Positions 32,467-43,623 of a stretch of 64,000 nucleotides of DNA are shown here, piece after piece; positions within the stretch are counted from its first letter, which is position 1, and each line of letters opens with the position of its first letter. Under the pieces are notes generated by a model. The model worked only from the letters and a program-made list of their open reading frames with translations. It made no database searches and was not told where the DNA came from. Origin of the DNA: Desmodus rotundus (Eukaryota > Chordata > Mammalia > Chiroptera > Phyllostomidae); contig NC_071392.1 in assembly GCF_022682495.2 (NCBI RefSeq), forward strand, positions 85,142,797 through 85,206,796, in the 5' to 3' direction. The position numbers were made by a program, and so were the translations under genes.

Positions 32467-33564
32467 CTCCTATTCCACGTGAGGATGTTGTAAGTATAGG
32501 GAATGGCCTTGGCTGAGTTCCACAGATGCTTCTAGCTGTTTTCTACCACTCTCCCTGCCCTGCTGAGCTCAGCCAGAGCTTTCCTGAATGTTCTCCCAGC
32601 TCTGCCAGCCCCGTGCAATTCCCAGCACAGGCAGGAAGCCCTCCTCTGGGACAGAATTGAGGTCACACTGTGTGCTGTGGTGCCCGGTCCTGATGGACAC
32701 CGTGTGTCCAGTTTACAGAGGGGCAAGTGCTCAGGGCACCATTTCACAGACAGGGAGCTGCAGGTCCTGGACGTTCCAAATGTGCCATGCACGCCCTCCT
32801 GCCTCCCCACGCCTCTGAAGTCAACAAGCCACTGGGTTCCAGGGTTCTGCCCGGGCCTTGGTCCATGGGATAGAACAGAGCACAGTCTCTCCCATTTCAA
32901 GAGCATCTGAGTTGGGATGGGAGGTCACACCTCATGTTTGGGGACATGGCTGATTGCCTGCTGTTAGGACATAGAGCTTCAAGCCAGAGGACGTTTGTCT
33001 GTCCCTCATAGTTCCAAACAGAGCGAGGCCATGATATCCCCCTAAGGGAAGAGCCAATTGATTTGGGGGATTCCCAGTCTATCTGGAGATTCTAGGAGGG
33101 AAACAGAAGCTCTCTAGGAGTGTCTAGGAGCATTCTGGGAGCTCATGCTGGGAATGCTTGTTTCTAAACCACTGCAAGGTGTTGGGGAGGATGAGAGGTC
33201 TCAGCCTGTCCTCAGCCCCACCAATTCTGGTCAGAAAATCTGAAATTGCTACATCTGCCCAGGTGAGGAGCTGCAGACAACAGTTGAGCGTCAGAGCCGT
33301 TGAAGGAAAGGTGGACCCATATACAGTGTGCGGGGAGAAATATTGGAGAACACAGATGACTTTAACTCTACTCGTTTTGCGCATTTAATTCAATTACATT
33401 ATTTATTACCATTTTTCCAGCATTTTATTGTTTATGCTCTTATCCTTCTTAGTTTTGCCCCCTTTGTCCCCCTTCACCTAGCCGGCTGCCCACTACCGTA
33501 GTCAATCCCCACCTATTTGTCCTCATTATTGCTCATTTTCTGTGAGGGAGGCTTGTGACCCGCA

Positions 33565-33706
33565 TTACAGGTGAGAACACTGATTGTTAGAGAGGTTAGA
33601 GAATTTGCTAACGGAGGCACAGGCACCACAAATCTAAGCTGGGACTCCAGCACAGGCCGTGCTGACTCCCACCCTTGCTTTAAGTCACTCCACTCTTCGG
33701 CATGTT
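33565..33706 (-). mobile_element. MIR SINE fragment
   Basis: Text such as AGAGAGGTTAGAGAATTTGC and AGCTGGGACTCCAGCACAGG is the reverse complement of the conserved MIR core. It is old and diverged. Confidence 0.6.
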
Positions 33707-33834
33707 GCTAGGGGAGGCGTCTTCAAAATGGGGACATTGGCCCCAGGGTTCCTTTCGGACATGCTGGCTCTGACACGAATCACTGGCATAACAGCTTCCA
33801 CCTGTGCAGTGACAGGCTGAAGAGGGAAGAGATC

Positions 33835-33960
33835 CAGCTTTGGCGACTTGGCTTTTCATAGTCCGCCCGGCCTTGGGCTGGTGACTAAGACGTTTGTCTG
33901 AGTTTTTGCATTTATAAACTGGGGCCGATATGCGTGTCTGGCATAGATTTCACACAAGCA
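33835..33960 (+). mobile_element. MIR-like SINE fragment
   Basis: CTTGGGCTGGTGACTAAGAC followed by TTGCATTTATAAACTGGGGCC resembles the sense MIR core (TTACTTAACCT...TCTGTAAAATGGGG). It is weak and diverged. Confidence 0.4.
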
Positions 33961-36609
33961 AATAAAACAAATTGCTTAATAAAAAAATATGGGCTCAAGT
34001 GTTCTTAGGTGCCTGTAAACTCTGAGACCATTTACCAGCCCAGCACAATCACTACTGGGTGCAGAGCCGGGGTAAATGCGGGCATGGGTGAGTTTTCCCT
34101 GCCTCACCTACGTTCCCCACACACAGTCCTCTGAAATGCAAGTAATGACCTCCGATAATCTATTAGGTGAGTGAACTATTGTACAGAGAGTTGTTTCTGA
34201 AGGGGAATTGAATACGGGACCCACAACAGTACCTCCTGTTTGATGTCAAGTCTAACATACAAGAAGGTGTGATGCTTCCAGAAGGTTGTGGCTGCAGAGC
34301 GACTGGTGATCACACAACAGAGCAGAGAGGAGAAGGGAGTTTCATCGAGAGAGAGGCCATCGTTTTGGGGCCTCCCATGCCTCCATCATATCCTGGCCCC
34401 GCTCTGCTTTCAGCCTGAGCTGTGGTGGACAATTCCCTGCAAAGCTGTGTCCATTTACCTGGTACCGAGTGCACCCCAGTCACGGTCCAGTGGGAGTCCC
34501 TCTGTTGTCCGCGCTGGTCTCCTCTCTGTCCTGGGAGCCCACGAGGCCTTCCAGGGCAGCCAGAGCTGCAGAAGTGCTAACGCTCCCGGGGATTCGGGCA
34601 GAGCAGGGGACAAATGCTCCAGCCTCTGTGCTCAGGCGGAGAGATTGCAAGGTGTTGTGAGTGCTTCTTAGCAGGTTCTAACAAAACCCATCTCCCGATG
34701 TCCCAGCACAGTGGCAACACCGCACCTCATCCTGGTCTCTCCTCCCCGTTTCTTCCTCCCTGCTCTCTGACTCCTGCTTCCTGGGGTCATTTCCCAAATG
34801 CACTGCTTGCTCCTAAGTCCTTCTCTCAGGCTGTGCCCCTGGGCGCAGCCTACACTGTGACAGGGATGGAGTGAAGTGACGGTCAGAAAACCCTTCTCCC
34901 TGGAAGAGACCGCCATTTTTATTTCATTCATTCTGCCATCCATTCATTCAACAAGTCTTATAAAAACACAAAGTCTTACAATAACACCTATGAGTGAATC
35001 TCTTCCCGGTTCCTTTGGCTTTATTTTGAATTCCCAGCAGACTCACATGGGTCTCTGCTCCCTTCACTCTCTGAACCAATTTGTCACTGACTAGACTGGG
35101 TTATGTTTACAGAAGACACGTCTGCCTGGACTCACGTAACCATTCGTTCCCTTCATCATTCCTTCAACGAGCCCTGGAATCCAGGGACAGAGCAGTCAGG
35201 GCTTTGTGGGGATGAAAGCTGATAAAATGGTAGGGTGCTCTTTGAAAAAGAGCACAGAGAACCGTGGGAGAAATGTTGGAAAGGTCTTGTGAAAATCAGG
35301 AAGCCTGAAATTCTCCTTCATTCCTGTGTGGTCAGTCTGCCAGCTTCACGTTCCGTGTGCAGGTGCTGCCGCGGGGCTGGGAGCCGCCGCAGCAAGCAAA
35401 CACACGTGCCGAACAGCTCTGAGATGAGGTGCACGTTTTCCGAAACATCAAATAGGTGACTCCAGTTAATCAACTTAAACATAAATCACAGAAGAAATAT
35501 TCCTGGTGAGTGCTTATATCATTAAAGAACGTAGGGAGTTGTTGAGAATAATAACATCTGGGTGGGTCACAGATCTGGGTGGGACAGTCCTCAGGTCTCT
35601 GGGATTCGATGTCCTGTACTCCAAAGAATGTGAGTCCTCGCTGAAAACTCCTGTGCTTTGCACTGGTCCAAGCTGAGGAAGTCAGCTCCTTTGTCGGTCT
35701 CCTGGGAACAAATATGTCCTGGATATTTGGGTGGCAAATGTGGATGGCAAGGCCATCCTGGGATTGCCAGGCCCAAGCTGGAAGTCTTTCCACGTGATGA
35801 TACCTCAACCTCTTTTTTGCCTCTGATTTCTGACTCCATGTCCCTTCTCACTGCTGGGTGACTGTAGGTACCCATCGAGATGACATCAAGAGACGCAGTC
35901 ATAGACACAGGGTCCCCTCACACTGAGGCATAACCGGTATAAGAAGTAGCAGCACGTGGACCTCTGGCTGAATATCTCATCCACGTCACTGACAAGGTCC
36001 TCTCTTTTTCCCAGAAAGCACAGTCAGGGGGCTGTAGGTGTCCAGTCTCCTGGGGCCACAGCTGAAACCAAGGGAGACTCTTACCTGTGAGCACACAGAG
36101 ACCTGAGCACGCGTGGCAGGGCTCCCACCAGTGGGTGAGTCGTGAGACAAAGTGAAACAAGTCTCAGATACCAATGACCCTGACCCTGAAGCTTTGAACT
36201 CTCTGGGTATCAGTTAGTTTCTTTAAGGGAGAGGATCGCTGTGGGCTGGCATTGAAATTATCCAGAGTTTAACAAAAAGAAAAACTAGTAGAACGCATTT
36301 GAAGTGACTTTTGATCAGAGAAGTCACCAATGTATGAGGATTGCTATGAGAACATTTCCTAGTCTCCAGTAATATTATGAAAAATTGCACAGTGCACAGA
36401 TAAGAAATTGCATTGTTATGCATAGAAGAACGAATGTCCTTACCAAAAGTCAGGGGGAAAGCATAGGTACTGCTAAGATTTCTTTAAAAAAGTGGCTTTC
36501 ACATTTTTCCCATGTTGCACTGTTCCACTTTCTCTATGTCACCGATTTGTTCCTGAGGGGGGGAGGGGTGCGGCAGCTTGGCTCTGCAGCTCAAGCATTT
36601 GTGAAGGAC

Positions 36610-36619
36610 AGTGATGTCA
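36610..36619. promoter_or_regulatory. V-beta decamer, TRBV10 copy 1
   Basis: AGTGATGTCA, a full match, 75 nt before the pseudogene's ATG. Confidence 0.7.
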
Positions 36620-36693
36620 CTGAGTCCCTGAGAGGCCAGCTTGTGTTTCCCCAAACAGAACTGGAAGACGTGACACTCTGCACTGGACCTGCA

Positions 36694-37141
36694 ATGGTCA
36701 CCAGGCTCTTCTTCGGTGTGGCTCTTTGTCTCCTGTGGGCAGGTGCGTGCAGGTGGGCTTCCTGCCCTGGAATTCCCAGCACTTCAGGCCAAGTCTTGGT
36801 CGTAGGATGAGAATATCAGGCTCTGTCACTCTCTCTACAGGACACTTGGATGCAGGAATCACCCAGAGCCCAAGGTACAAGGTCACAGGGACAGGAAAAC
36901 AAGGTGATGCTGAGGTGTCACCAGACTGATAACCACAATGCTATGTCCTGGCATCGACAGAACCTGGGCTACGGGCTGAGGCGATGTATCACTCATGGGT
37001 GTTGGGATCACCAGCAAAGGAGAGAATGCTGATGGGTGCAGTGCATCTAGATTGAATGCAGCGGACTTCCCCCTCACGCTGGGGTCGGCCACCCCCTCCC
37101 AGACGTCTGTGTACTTCTGGGCCAGCAGTGAAGTGGTCATC
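36694..37141 (+). pseudogene. TRBV10: TRBV10 pseudogene (copy 1)
   Basis: Leader exon 36694-36742 (MVTRLFFGVALCLLWA, donor GTGCGT) and V exon from 36841. It begins [19 protein letters not shown], matching human TRBV10 in leader and FR1. A one-base insertion near 36900 (GGAAAACAAGGTGATG) shifts the frame. The text then reads CHQTDNHNAMSWHRQ in another frame, with a further shift after GYGLRR. The Cys104 codon is TGG (TTCTGGGCCAGC), and roughly nine extra bases precede the heptamer. It cannot encode a V domain, but its RSS is well preserved. Confidence 0.88.
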
Positions 37142-37180
37142 CACAGCGCTGCACGGCCGCCTTCTCTCTGCACAAAAAGG
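37142..37180 (+). other. 23-RSS of TRBV10 pseudogene copy 1
   Basis: Heptamer CACAGCG, 23-nt spacer, nonamer ACAAAAAGG (37172-37180). Confidence 0.8.
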
Positions 37181-38279
37181 ATGGTTGGGGCCCTCACTCT
37201 GGATTCATGTGACCCCTGAGCAAATTCCTATACCTTGGAGCCCCATGGTGCCCTGCCTGCAGGGTGAAACTCACTGTGTGATGAGGTCCCCCTCTAGGTT
37301 AGTGACTACCAGACCCGGTCTATCCAGGGCCTCAGAGAGACACGTCTGCACTGATGCCATCTGTCAGTCTGTCCTGGGCAGGTGCTCTGTTAGCTGGGAA
37401 GGTGGTTGCTATTTCTAGCTTTTCTTGTCATCAGCCTGAGTGGGATGTCTCCAGGGCAGGAAGTCATGATAAGCCTATCCACATAGGTCCCCTTGTGTGT
37501 CATGCAGGTGTGTTAAAGGTTCAGGACACTGAGTCTTCCTGAAGACAGAAGCTATAGGAAAACTATTTTCCTGCATGGTGACTGAGAAGGTCACGAGGCT
37601 TCGCTATGGGCAGGGGACACGCATAATACTATGTGGGGGTTAACGAGCAGAGAGAGGGCACAGGTTCCTCTCATGTGGACTGCGCTTTGTGGGCTCAGCT
37701 CCAGCGTCCGCTGTTCCCCAGTAGGCATCTTCTCTCCATAGCTGCTGACAAACCGTACGTCTTATATTTTACTTGTATTTCAATTTTATTTTTATTCACA
37801 CACATTTGACTCCATCTAGGAGGTAACATCATTATCTTCCCAGTCTTTTGCTGAGCTCTTGAAGATAACGTGAAATGCCTGTTTGCTTTTTTGCAGTATG
37901 TTTAATTTTAGCAATGGAGATAAAAGAAACTCTTTACACTTGAACTTGTGTGTTTTCCTTCTTGCTTTGGACTAGATATTATTTCCTTCCATTCCCTTCT
38001 CTCCCTCTGCCTTTCAGAAGATGACCTTAAGGAAGAAGTTCCCACTCTACAGCTGCATATCCTGGGATAGTGGTTAAGGAGAATAGGGGTGGGATACTAA
38101 GCACGGTATCTGAAAGAAATAGGGTCACATGGGAATTAATGTTGAGATTAGGGTTAAGGATGTTGAGATACTCTGTAAAGGATAGTGCTTCTGGAATCTT
38201 CTGCCTGTAGATCAGGCAGACATTCCCAGCATCCCTTGGGCTCTGGCAGAAGACCCAATAATGAAATGTCAGTTACTGG

Positions 38280-38294
38280 CCAGCAGATGGCACT
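38280..38294 (+). promoter_or_regulatory. CTCF-type motif, cassette B start
   Basis: CCAGCAGATGGCACT matches the CTCF core CCASYAGRKGGCRSY at all 15 positions. It lies about 770 nt upstream of the TRBV5/9 ATG and recurs at 46267 and 62702. Confidence 0.65.
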
Positions 38295-38903
38295 GTGAAG
38301 CCATTGAGCTGGAAGGGGCTCTGGGGAGAGTCTGGGAGAGCAGGAAAGGGTTAAGAAGACTTAGGCAGGGATCCAACAGTGGGCAGATGTTGAGGCAGGT
38401 TTCAGTTGTGGCCAGTGTACCTACAATTATGGAATGGGTGGGAGGTCCCGCTAAACGTTAAAAGACCCACACTGAAGATTTGGGCAAGGCAGCCATGCTG
38501 GCAGGGACAGGTGTAGATGGGGAATTAACTGTCCCCGAAGACTGTGGGAAACGAGGGGTGTCCCAGGAGAGGACAGTGAATGCTCCTCTGGCACACATGG
38601 CTGCAGGGGGAAGCAGCTGGGGTCACTGAGGTGTCCTGGGACACGTGGAGGTGGCACAGGGTCCTCCTGCCCAGGAGGAAGGGACATGCCTGCACCTCAG
38701 GAGGCACCAAGGAGGCATCTCCCTGAGACCAGAGGGGAAGGAGGGATGTAGGGTCAGCAGCAAGGGCTGGTAATTAATTCATTCAGGGGCAGGCGGGGAC
38801 AATATTGTGGGGATATGGGGACAGGCAACCCTTAGCCATGGGGCTGTGCAAGACACGGAATGATGCATAGAATCTTGAACCTGGGTCCCACCAAGTGTAT
38901 ATA

Positions 38904-38918
38904 GCAGCAGGGGGCAGC
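38904..38918 (+). promoter_or_regulatory. CTCF-type motif in TRBV5/9 promoter (copy 2)
   Basis: GCAGCAGGGGGCAGC matches the CTCF core at 14 of 15 positions. It directly follows a TATATAG-like stretch and lies 39 nt before the decamer. Confidence 0.55.
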
Positions 38919-38956
38919 TCCCAAGGAGAGTCCCTTCAGAGCAGCAACATCAGAGA

Positions 38957-38966
38957 AGTGACATCA
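38957..38966. promoter_or_regulatory. V-beta decamer, TRBV5/9-like copy 2
   Basis: AGTGACATCA, a full match, 85 nt before the ATG. Confidence 0.75.
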
Positions 38967-39050
38967 TAGCAAATGCTCCTATCAGGGCACGGGGAGTTCA
39001 GAACTTTAGACTGCTCACCTCTCAGCTGGGAGAGGTCTTGCGAAGCTGCC

Positions 39051-39526
39051 ATGGGCCCCAGGCTCCTCTGCTGTGTGGCCCTTTGTCTCCTGGGAGCAGG
39101 TAAGCCCCGAATACTGTGTGTAAGTCTGGACACAGAGTCACCATCCCTGACACACAAGCCTGGGTGATGGCTGCTGTGGGAAGCTCCCTGTGCTCTGCCC
39201 CCGACTTCTCTCTGTCTCCTCCCAACAGGCCCAGTGGACTCTGGAGTCACACAGACCCCCAAACACGTGACCAAAGCAAGAAAACAGCAAGTGACGCTGA
39301 CATGTTCCTATATCTCTGGACACCTCTCTGTGTTTTGGTACAAACAGGCCCAGGGTGCGGGTCCTGATTTCCTTGTTTCGTATTCCAGTGGGCGAGAGCT
39401 AGGGAAAGGGAACCTGCCCGATCGGTTCTCAGTGAAGCAGTTTGGTGACCGCCACCTCTCTGAGCTGACTGCGAGCTCACTGGAGCTGAACGACTCGGCC
39501 ATCTATCTCTGTGCCAGCAGCCTTGA
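39051..39526 (+). CDS. TRBV5/9: T-cell receptor beta variable segment, TRBV5/TRBV9-like (copy 2)
   Basis: Leader exon 39051-39099 (MGPRLLCCVALCLLGA), V exon 39229-39526. The frame is intact, with Cys23 in LTCSYISGH, Trp41 in SVFWYKQ and Cys104 in SAIYLCASSL. Compared with copy 1 it differs mainly in the CDR2 region (SYSSGRELGKGN versus EYYSGQEREKGK). It is the only apparently functional V in cassette B, whose TRBV6, TRBV7 and TRBV13 are all broken. Subgroup assignment has the same TRBV5 versus TRBV9 uncertainty as the other copies. Confidence 0.9.
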
Positions 39527-39565
39527 CACAGCCCTGCAGGACCCGCAGCCGCCTGCACAAAAACA
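39527..39565 (+). other. 23-RSS of TRBV5/9-like copy 2
   Basis: Heptamer CACAGCC, 23-nt spacer, nonamer ACAAAAACA (39557-39565). Confidence 0.9.
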
Positions 39566-40959
39566 CTCTGCCCCACTAAGGAAGTGACAGCTGCCAGCCA
39601 GACAGGCTCAGAGCTAGGAGCGCAGCCCACCTTTCCCAGGCACCCTTCTGCTGCTTACAGATGGGGTGGGATTTGATGCTCACAGACTCCATGCAGCTTC
39701 AGTATCATTGTCCTGATGATACACATGATGGGCAGTAATGTTCCTGGGTCTCAGTTCCATACCCCGAGGAGCAAGACATCACTCAAGTCTGCTCCTCACA
39801 CCTGTGGATCTGTCACCCTGCACCTCTCCCAGCACCGTGCCCACATTGGCTTCCCTTGTCCAGGTTTAGATGAACCGGCGTCGGGAGTCACACAGTATCT
39901 GGGATTGTCCACCTTTCCCTGACAGCTTCAAGGAACATTTCACTTCAAGGCAACAAATATTCATGATCCTTCATGACGACAACAAAGAAAGGCACAGTAT
40001 CCTGCACTGTGGCTGTCACCTGGAGCTGTCCAGAGCCCTGAAGCAAGTTCAGGGTCCTGCAAAGCATGGGACTGTGAGTAGATTAGGTAGAAGTGTTTAA
40101 AGACCCATTACGTTTCTTATTAACTTCAGCAATCCTTCTCAAGGAGATATTCCCCATGGAACAATGTCTCAGTTTCATATAGCAGTTTTCTCTCTCATGA
40201 TGGAGGCAAGCACCTGTCCCCACGTCTGTCACACAGCTGGAACACTAGGGGACAGCACGCCACCTAGAGAGCTGAGCACCACACAGGTACAGGTGCTCAG
40301 GTAGGTGCTCTGATGGGCTGCATGTGCTGGCGGCCGCCTCACCATGAACACGGGAAGCACATTGTCAGGTGACTCTGAAGGTGCTCTGGGGCATTTGGCA
40401 GGAGTCTCGTCTTTTGAGGAATGGACAGAAAACAGAACCAACATCCTGCCCCTGAGCTGACCAGCCTGCCCCTGACGCTTGGCCACCAGAACCAGGAGGG
40501 TCACTGTGGGAGGAGGGACAGTGAGGGGCTGCTGGTTGACCAGCAAAGCAGAAAAGGAGGCTGAGGGATGACTTGGGACCCAAGAGTCCTAAAGGCACCA
40601 GGAAGCCATCAGGCTTTTCCCTCAGATGGGAGAGCACAGGGACAGGTACACACAGCAGACAGGGCATCATGGAGACCTGCAGACAGGGTGAAGCACCCGA
40701 GGTCACACCCTGTGCGCACAGAGGGCAGGAATGATGGCAGGACTCCAGTCAGCTCAGTCACAGCACTCCTCTCACTCTGATCTGTGTGCCCGCACTTTGC
40801 TTTCTGATGTGATGCTCTGGGAGGTGGTGTGTTCCCTTGTGACAAGTGGGTTCTGGGGCCCAGGCAGTGAGAGTGTCACCTCATAGACTCCCTGGGGAGC
40901 CCTGTTCCTGTCCAGCCACCCACAGACCAGCAGGACCCTGCATTGTCCTGGCTCCTGCC
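39566..40959. other. Intergenic, cassette B TRBV5/9 to TRBV6
   Basis: Homologous to the same interval in cassettes A and C, without the SINE of cassette A. No gene was recognised. A partial CTCF-like core (13 of 15, ACACTAGGGGACAGC) lies near 40242. Confidence 0.55.
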
Positions 40960-41398
40960 CTGAGAGGTGGCCTCCTCTGCTGCGTGTCCTTGTGTCTCCT
41001 CCCTGTAGGTGGACCTGGGCTGGCCCCTCTGTGGGGAGAGGTCCAAGGCCCAGCACCGAGCCGCTCCCTGGTGGATGCAGCATGTGTTCCACTGTCTTCC
41101 CCGCAGGTCTGGGGTGTGCCAGCGTCACTTAGACCCCGACATTCCAGATCTTGACCACAGACAGTGGTGACATTGAGGTGTGCCCAGGATGCGAAATACA
41201 ATGCTATGTACTGGTACAGAAAGGACCTGGGTCATCAGTTGAGGCTGATCCATTGCTCAGTGGGTGTTGAGGTCACCGAGAAAGGAGAGGTCCATGATGG
41301 GTACAGTGTCTCTAGATCTAATACACAGGTCTTCCCCCTCATGGTGGAGTCGGCCACCCTTCCCAGACATCTGTGTACTTCTGCACCAGCAGTGAATC
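40960..41398 (+). pseudogene. TRBV6: TRBV6 pseudogene (copy 2)
   Basis: Leader exon 40960-41008 begins with CTG in place of ATG. V exon from 41107. FR1 carries TAG at 41130-41132 (ACT TAG ACC, Gln to stop). A 2-nt deletion follows near 41159-41166 and a further 1-nt deletion in FR3 near 41358. TRBV6-type text is still legible ([24 protein letters not shown]). The heptamer has decayed to CATAGAG. It is the most damaged of the three TRBV6 copies. Confidence 0.9.
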
Positions 41399-41437
41399 CA
41401 TAGAGCTGCACAGCCACCTCCTCTCTGCACAGAAAGG
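41399..41437 (+). other. Decayed 23-RSS of TRBV6 pseudogene copy 2
   Basis: Heptamer CATAGAG (third base of the CAC core lost), 23-nt spacer, nonamer ACAGAAAGG (41429-41437). Confidence 0.75.
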
Positions 41438-42390
41438 CCAGGTGAGGCCCAGCACCCGGACTCGGAGGGCCCTGTGCAGACTCCTACACCTTGGAGCCCC
41501 CAGTGGCCTCTGCCTGCAGGGTGACCCTCTGTTATGCTGGGGTTGCCCTCTAGGGCAGTGTCTGCCTGGCTGGGACCAAACCCTGGGCCTGGGACACACA
41601 GGTGTCCACCTATGCTGGCTGTCAGTCTGTCCTCTGCAGCTGCTCCAGTAGCTGGGATGGTACTTCCCCAGGTCTGGCTTTTCTCATCACCAGGCTGAGT
41701 CAGGGCCTGTCAAGTGGGCTGTCATCAGTAACCAGACACACCCCTGCCCACATTTGGATCACACACAGATGTCCTATAGGTCAATGACGTTGGGTCTTGT
41801 TCTGGAAAGAAGCTACGGGAAACTTTTTTAATGCACGGGGACTTGGAAGGACAAAGGGCTTTCCTTGGGCTGTGCAGACATAATAGTACATGGAAGTAAA
41901 TGAGCACAGAGAGGACATTCGGTCATGAGCCACAGAAGGAACAGGAGCTTTCTACTGAGATGTTCCCAGGGCATCGCTCCATCTGTGTGTCTCTGAGTAT
42001 GCCACTGCATCCAGGGCAATGCCGAGTCAAGCCTGACACCAGCCCTCACCTTACAAAGGGACAAGGTTGGGCATGTGTGATGGGAGACTGGAGGGGAAGC
42101 TGACAGAACAGGGTGCTCCCAGAAGATCCCGAATAGCAGAGAAGACAATGATTCTCCCTTCAGTGTGGTGTATGGATGATGCTACGGAAATGTCCTTGTG
42201 AAAATGCCAACCGACCAGGGTGACAGGTGAATGAGACTCAATGTCAGACCTCTGCATCCAGACAGCGTGGATCCAAAGTGACAGCTGTTCATGGATTTTG
42301 TTGTAAAAGGAGCTTATAACTATTTATACTAGTCACCCAAGTGTGCTCTCATGTATGTCACGTGTCCTTGAGCTGGAGGGGACTGACAGA
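41438..42390. other. Intergenic, TRBV6 to TRBV7 (cassette B)
   Basis: Shared TRBV7 5' flank. No gene was recognised. Confidence 0.55.
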
Positions 42391-42393
42391 GAC

Positions 42394-42403
42394 AGTGATG
42401 TCA
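42394..42403. promoter_or_regulatory. V-beta decamer, TRBV7 copy 2
   Basis: AGTGATGTCA is retained upstream of a pseudogene, 103 nt before its ATG. Confidence 0.7.
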
Positions 42404-42505
42404 CTATGGGAACGGCCCTGAGGTGACAACACATGTCCCATCCTCCACTGCTGCCGCTCACAAGACCTTGCCTGGTGAACCTCCCAATCCTGTCCTGACC
42501 CTGCC

Positions 42506-42942
42506 ATGGGGACCCGGCTCCTCTGCTGGGTGACCCTCTGTCTCCTGGGGGCCGGTGAGTCCTCAGAAAACAAAGTAGCTTCAGTGTGTGTGTGTTTGAC
42601 GATTATAATTGTTTTCCTCATTATGTTGTCAGCTTCTGTGTCCCCAGGTCACACAGAGGCTGGAGTCTCCTAGTCCCCAACGCACAAGGTCACCAAGAGG
42701 GGACAGAATGTGACATTTCGGTGTGATCTGAACTGGGCACGCTTTCCTTTACTGGTATCAACAGATGCCAGGGCAAGGCCCAAAGTATCTGATGTACTTT
42801 CGAAACAACAAAGCCTTGGACACCTCCGGGATGCCAAATGATCGGTTCTCTGCTGCGAGATCAGACAGCTCCTACTTCACTCTGAGTATCAAGCCTGCAA
42901 ACCGGGGGACTCGGCCTTATACCTCTGTGCCAGCAGTGCAAC
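42506..42942 (+). pseudogene. TRBV7: TRBV7 pseudogene (copy 2)
   Basis: Leader exon 42506-42554 ([16 protein letters not shown]) is intact. V exon from 42648. A TAG sits at 42671-42673 (GVS then stop, Gln to stop). A 2-nt deletion occurs in the CDR1 region (near 42728-42740) and a 1-nt deletion near 42898-42904 (CTGCAAACCGGGGG) shifts the frame before Cys104. TRBV7 text ([21 protein letters not shown]) is still readable between lesions. Confidence 0.92.
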
Positions 42943-42980
42943 CACAGCGTGGCACCACACCTCCTCCAGGCTCACAAACC
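42943..42980 (+). other. RSS of TRBV7 pseudogene copy 2, 22-nt spacer
   Basis: Heptamer CACAGCG, 22-nt spacer (one short), nonamer TCACAAACC (42972-42980). Confidence 0.8.
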
Positions 42981-43055
42981 CTCCTGTGCTCCTGTTTGCT
43001 CAAGGTTCCCAGGCTCCCTAGCAAGGAGGTGTCAACAGCGCTACTGTAGAAGTGA

Positions 43056-43070
43056 CCAGTTGAGGGTGCT
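43056..43070 (+). promoter_or_regulatory. Decayed CTCF-like motif 3' of TRBV7 copy 2
   Basis: CCAGTTGAGGGTGCT, 13 of 15 to the CTCF core. It corresponds to the sites at 31383 and 59491 but has an extra mismatch (GGTGC). Confidence 0.4.
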
Positions 43071-43623
43071 GTGGATCCAAGGACTGAGATGCAGAAGGGG
43101 CCCTTAGTCAGAGGGAGGGTGAAAGGAGGAGAGTCTTGGCTTGGTCCCTGCATTAGGGAACCTATCTGATGAATCAGAGGTTTGCTGATCATATTTTTCC
43201 ACATTGATGCATATGCAGGTGTCTGTCACAGCAGGGAGCCATGAACTTAGTCTTGCATGGAGTTATGGCCTCTCTTGGAGCCTATGTTTGGTGCAGGGTG
43301 TCATGGGGCTTCAGTGAGGCAGCCTGGAAAACCCAAGCCAGGTGTAGAAAGAGGATCACCTGCTCTGAAGCTATGGGGCTGGTCAAAAGCCCTGGACCCT
43401 GTGGGGCCCAGCTCCGCACAGCTAGCTGCACCAGCTCATAGGAAGATGGTCAGAATGGGGGAACACTGTGCCCAACGATCCTGTTTCTGGGGTGCAGGCT
43501 GTGTGGGAACTGCACAGACAATGATATCAGACAGTGATTTCACAGGGAAGCCCTGCAAAGAGACCAAGGGATGGGCAAAGCCTGTGGTGTCTCCCCCAAA
43601 AGACAAGAGGCCTGAGTAGGAAC

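Larger units (their letters stand above)
32467..36600. other. Intergenic, TRBV13 to TRBV10 (cassette A)
   Basis: 32467-33300 and 35815-36600 are homologous to 55726-56550 and 56565-57290 in cassette C. Between them, about 33300-35815, lie some 2.5 kb with no counterpart in cassette C, carrying MIR-like SINE fragments and no recognised gene. Small ORFs there (for example 34288-34671) look like chance. Confidence 0.6.
37181..38940. other. Intergenic, cassette A/B boundary
   Basis: 37670-38260 is the Z block, also found at 45730-46250 and 62150-62690, always just upstream of a TRBV5/9-like flank. From 38260 on, the TRBV5/9 5' flank begins. No gene was recognised. Confidence 0.6.
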
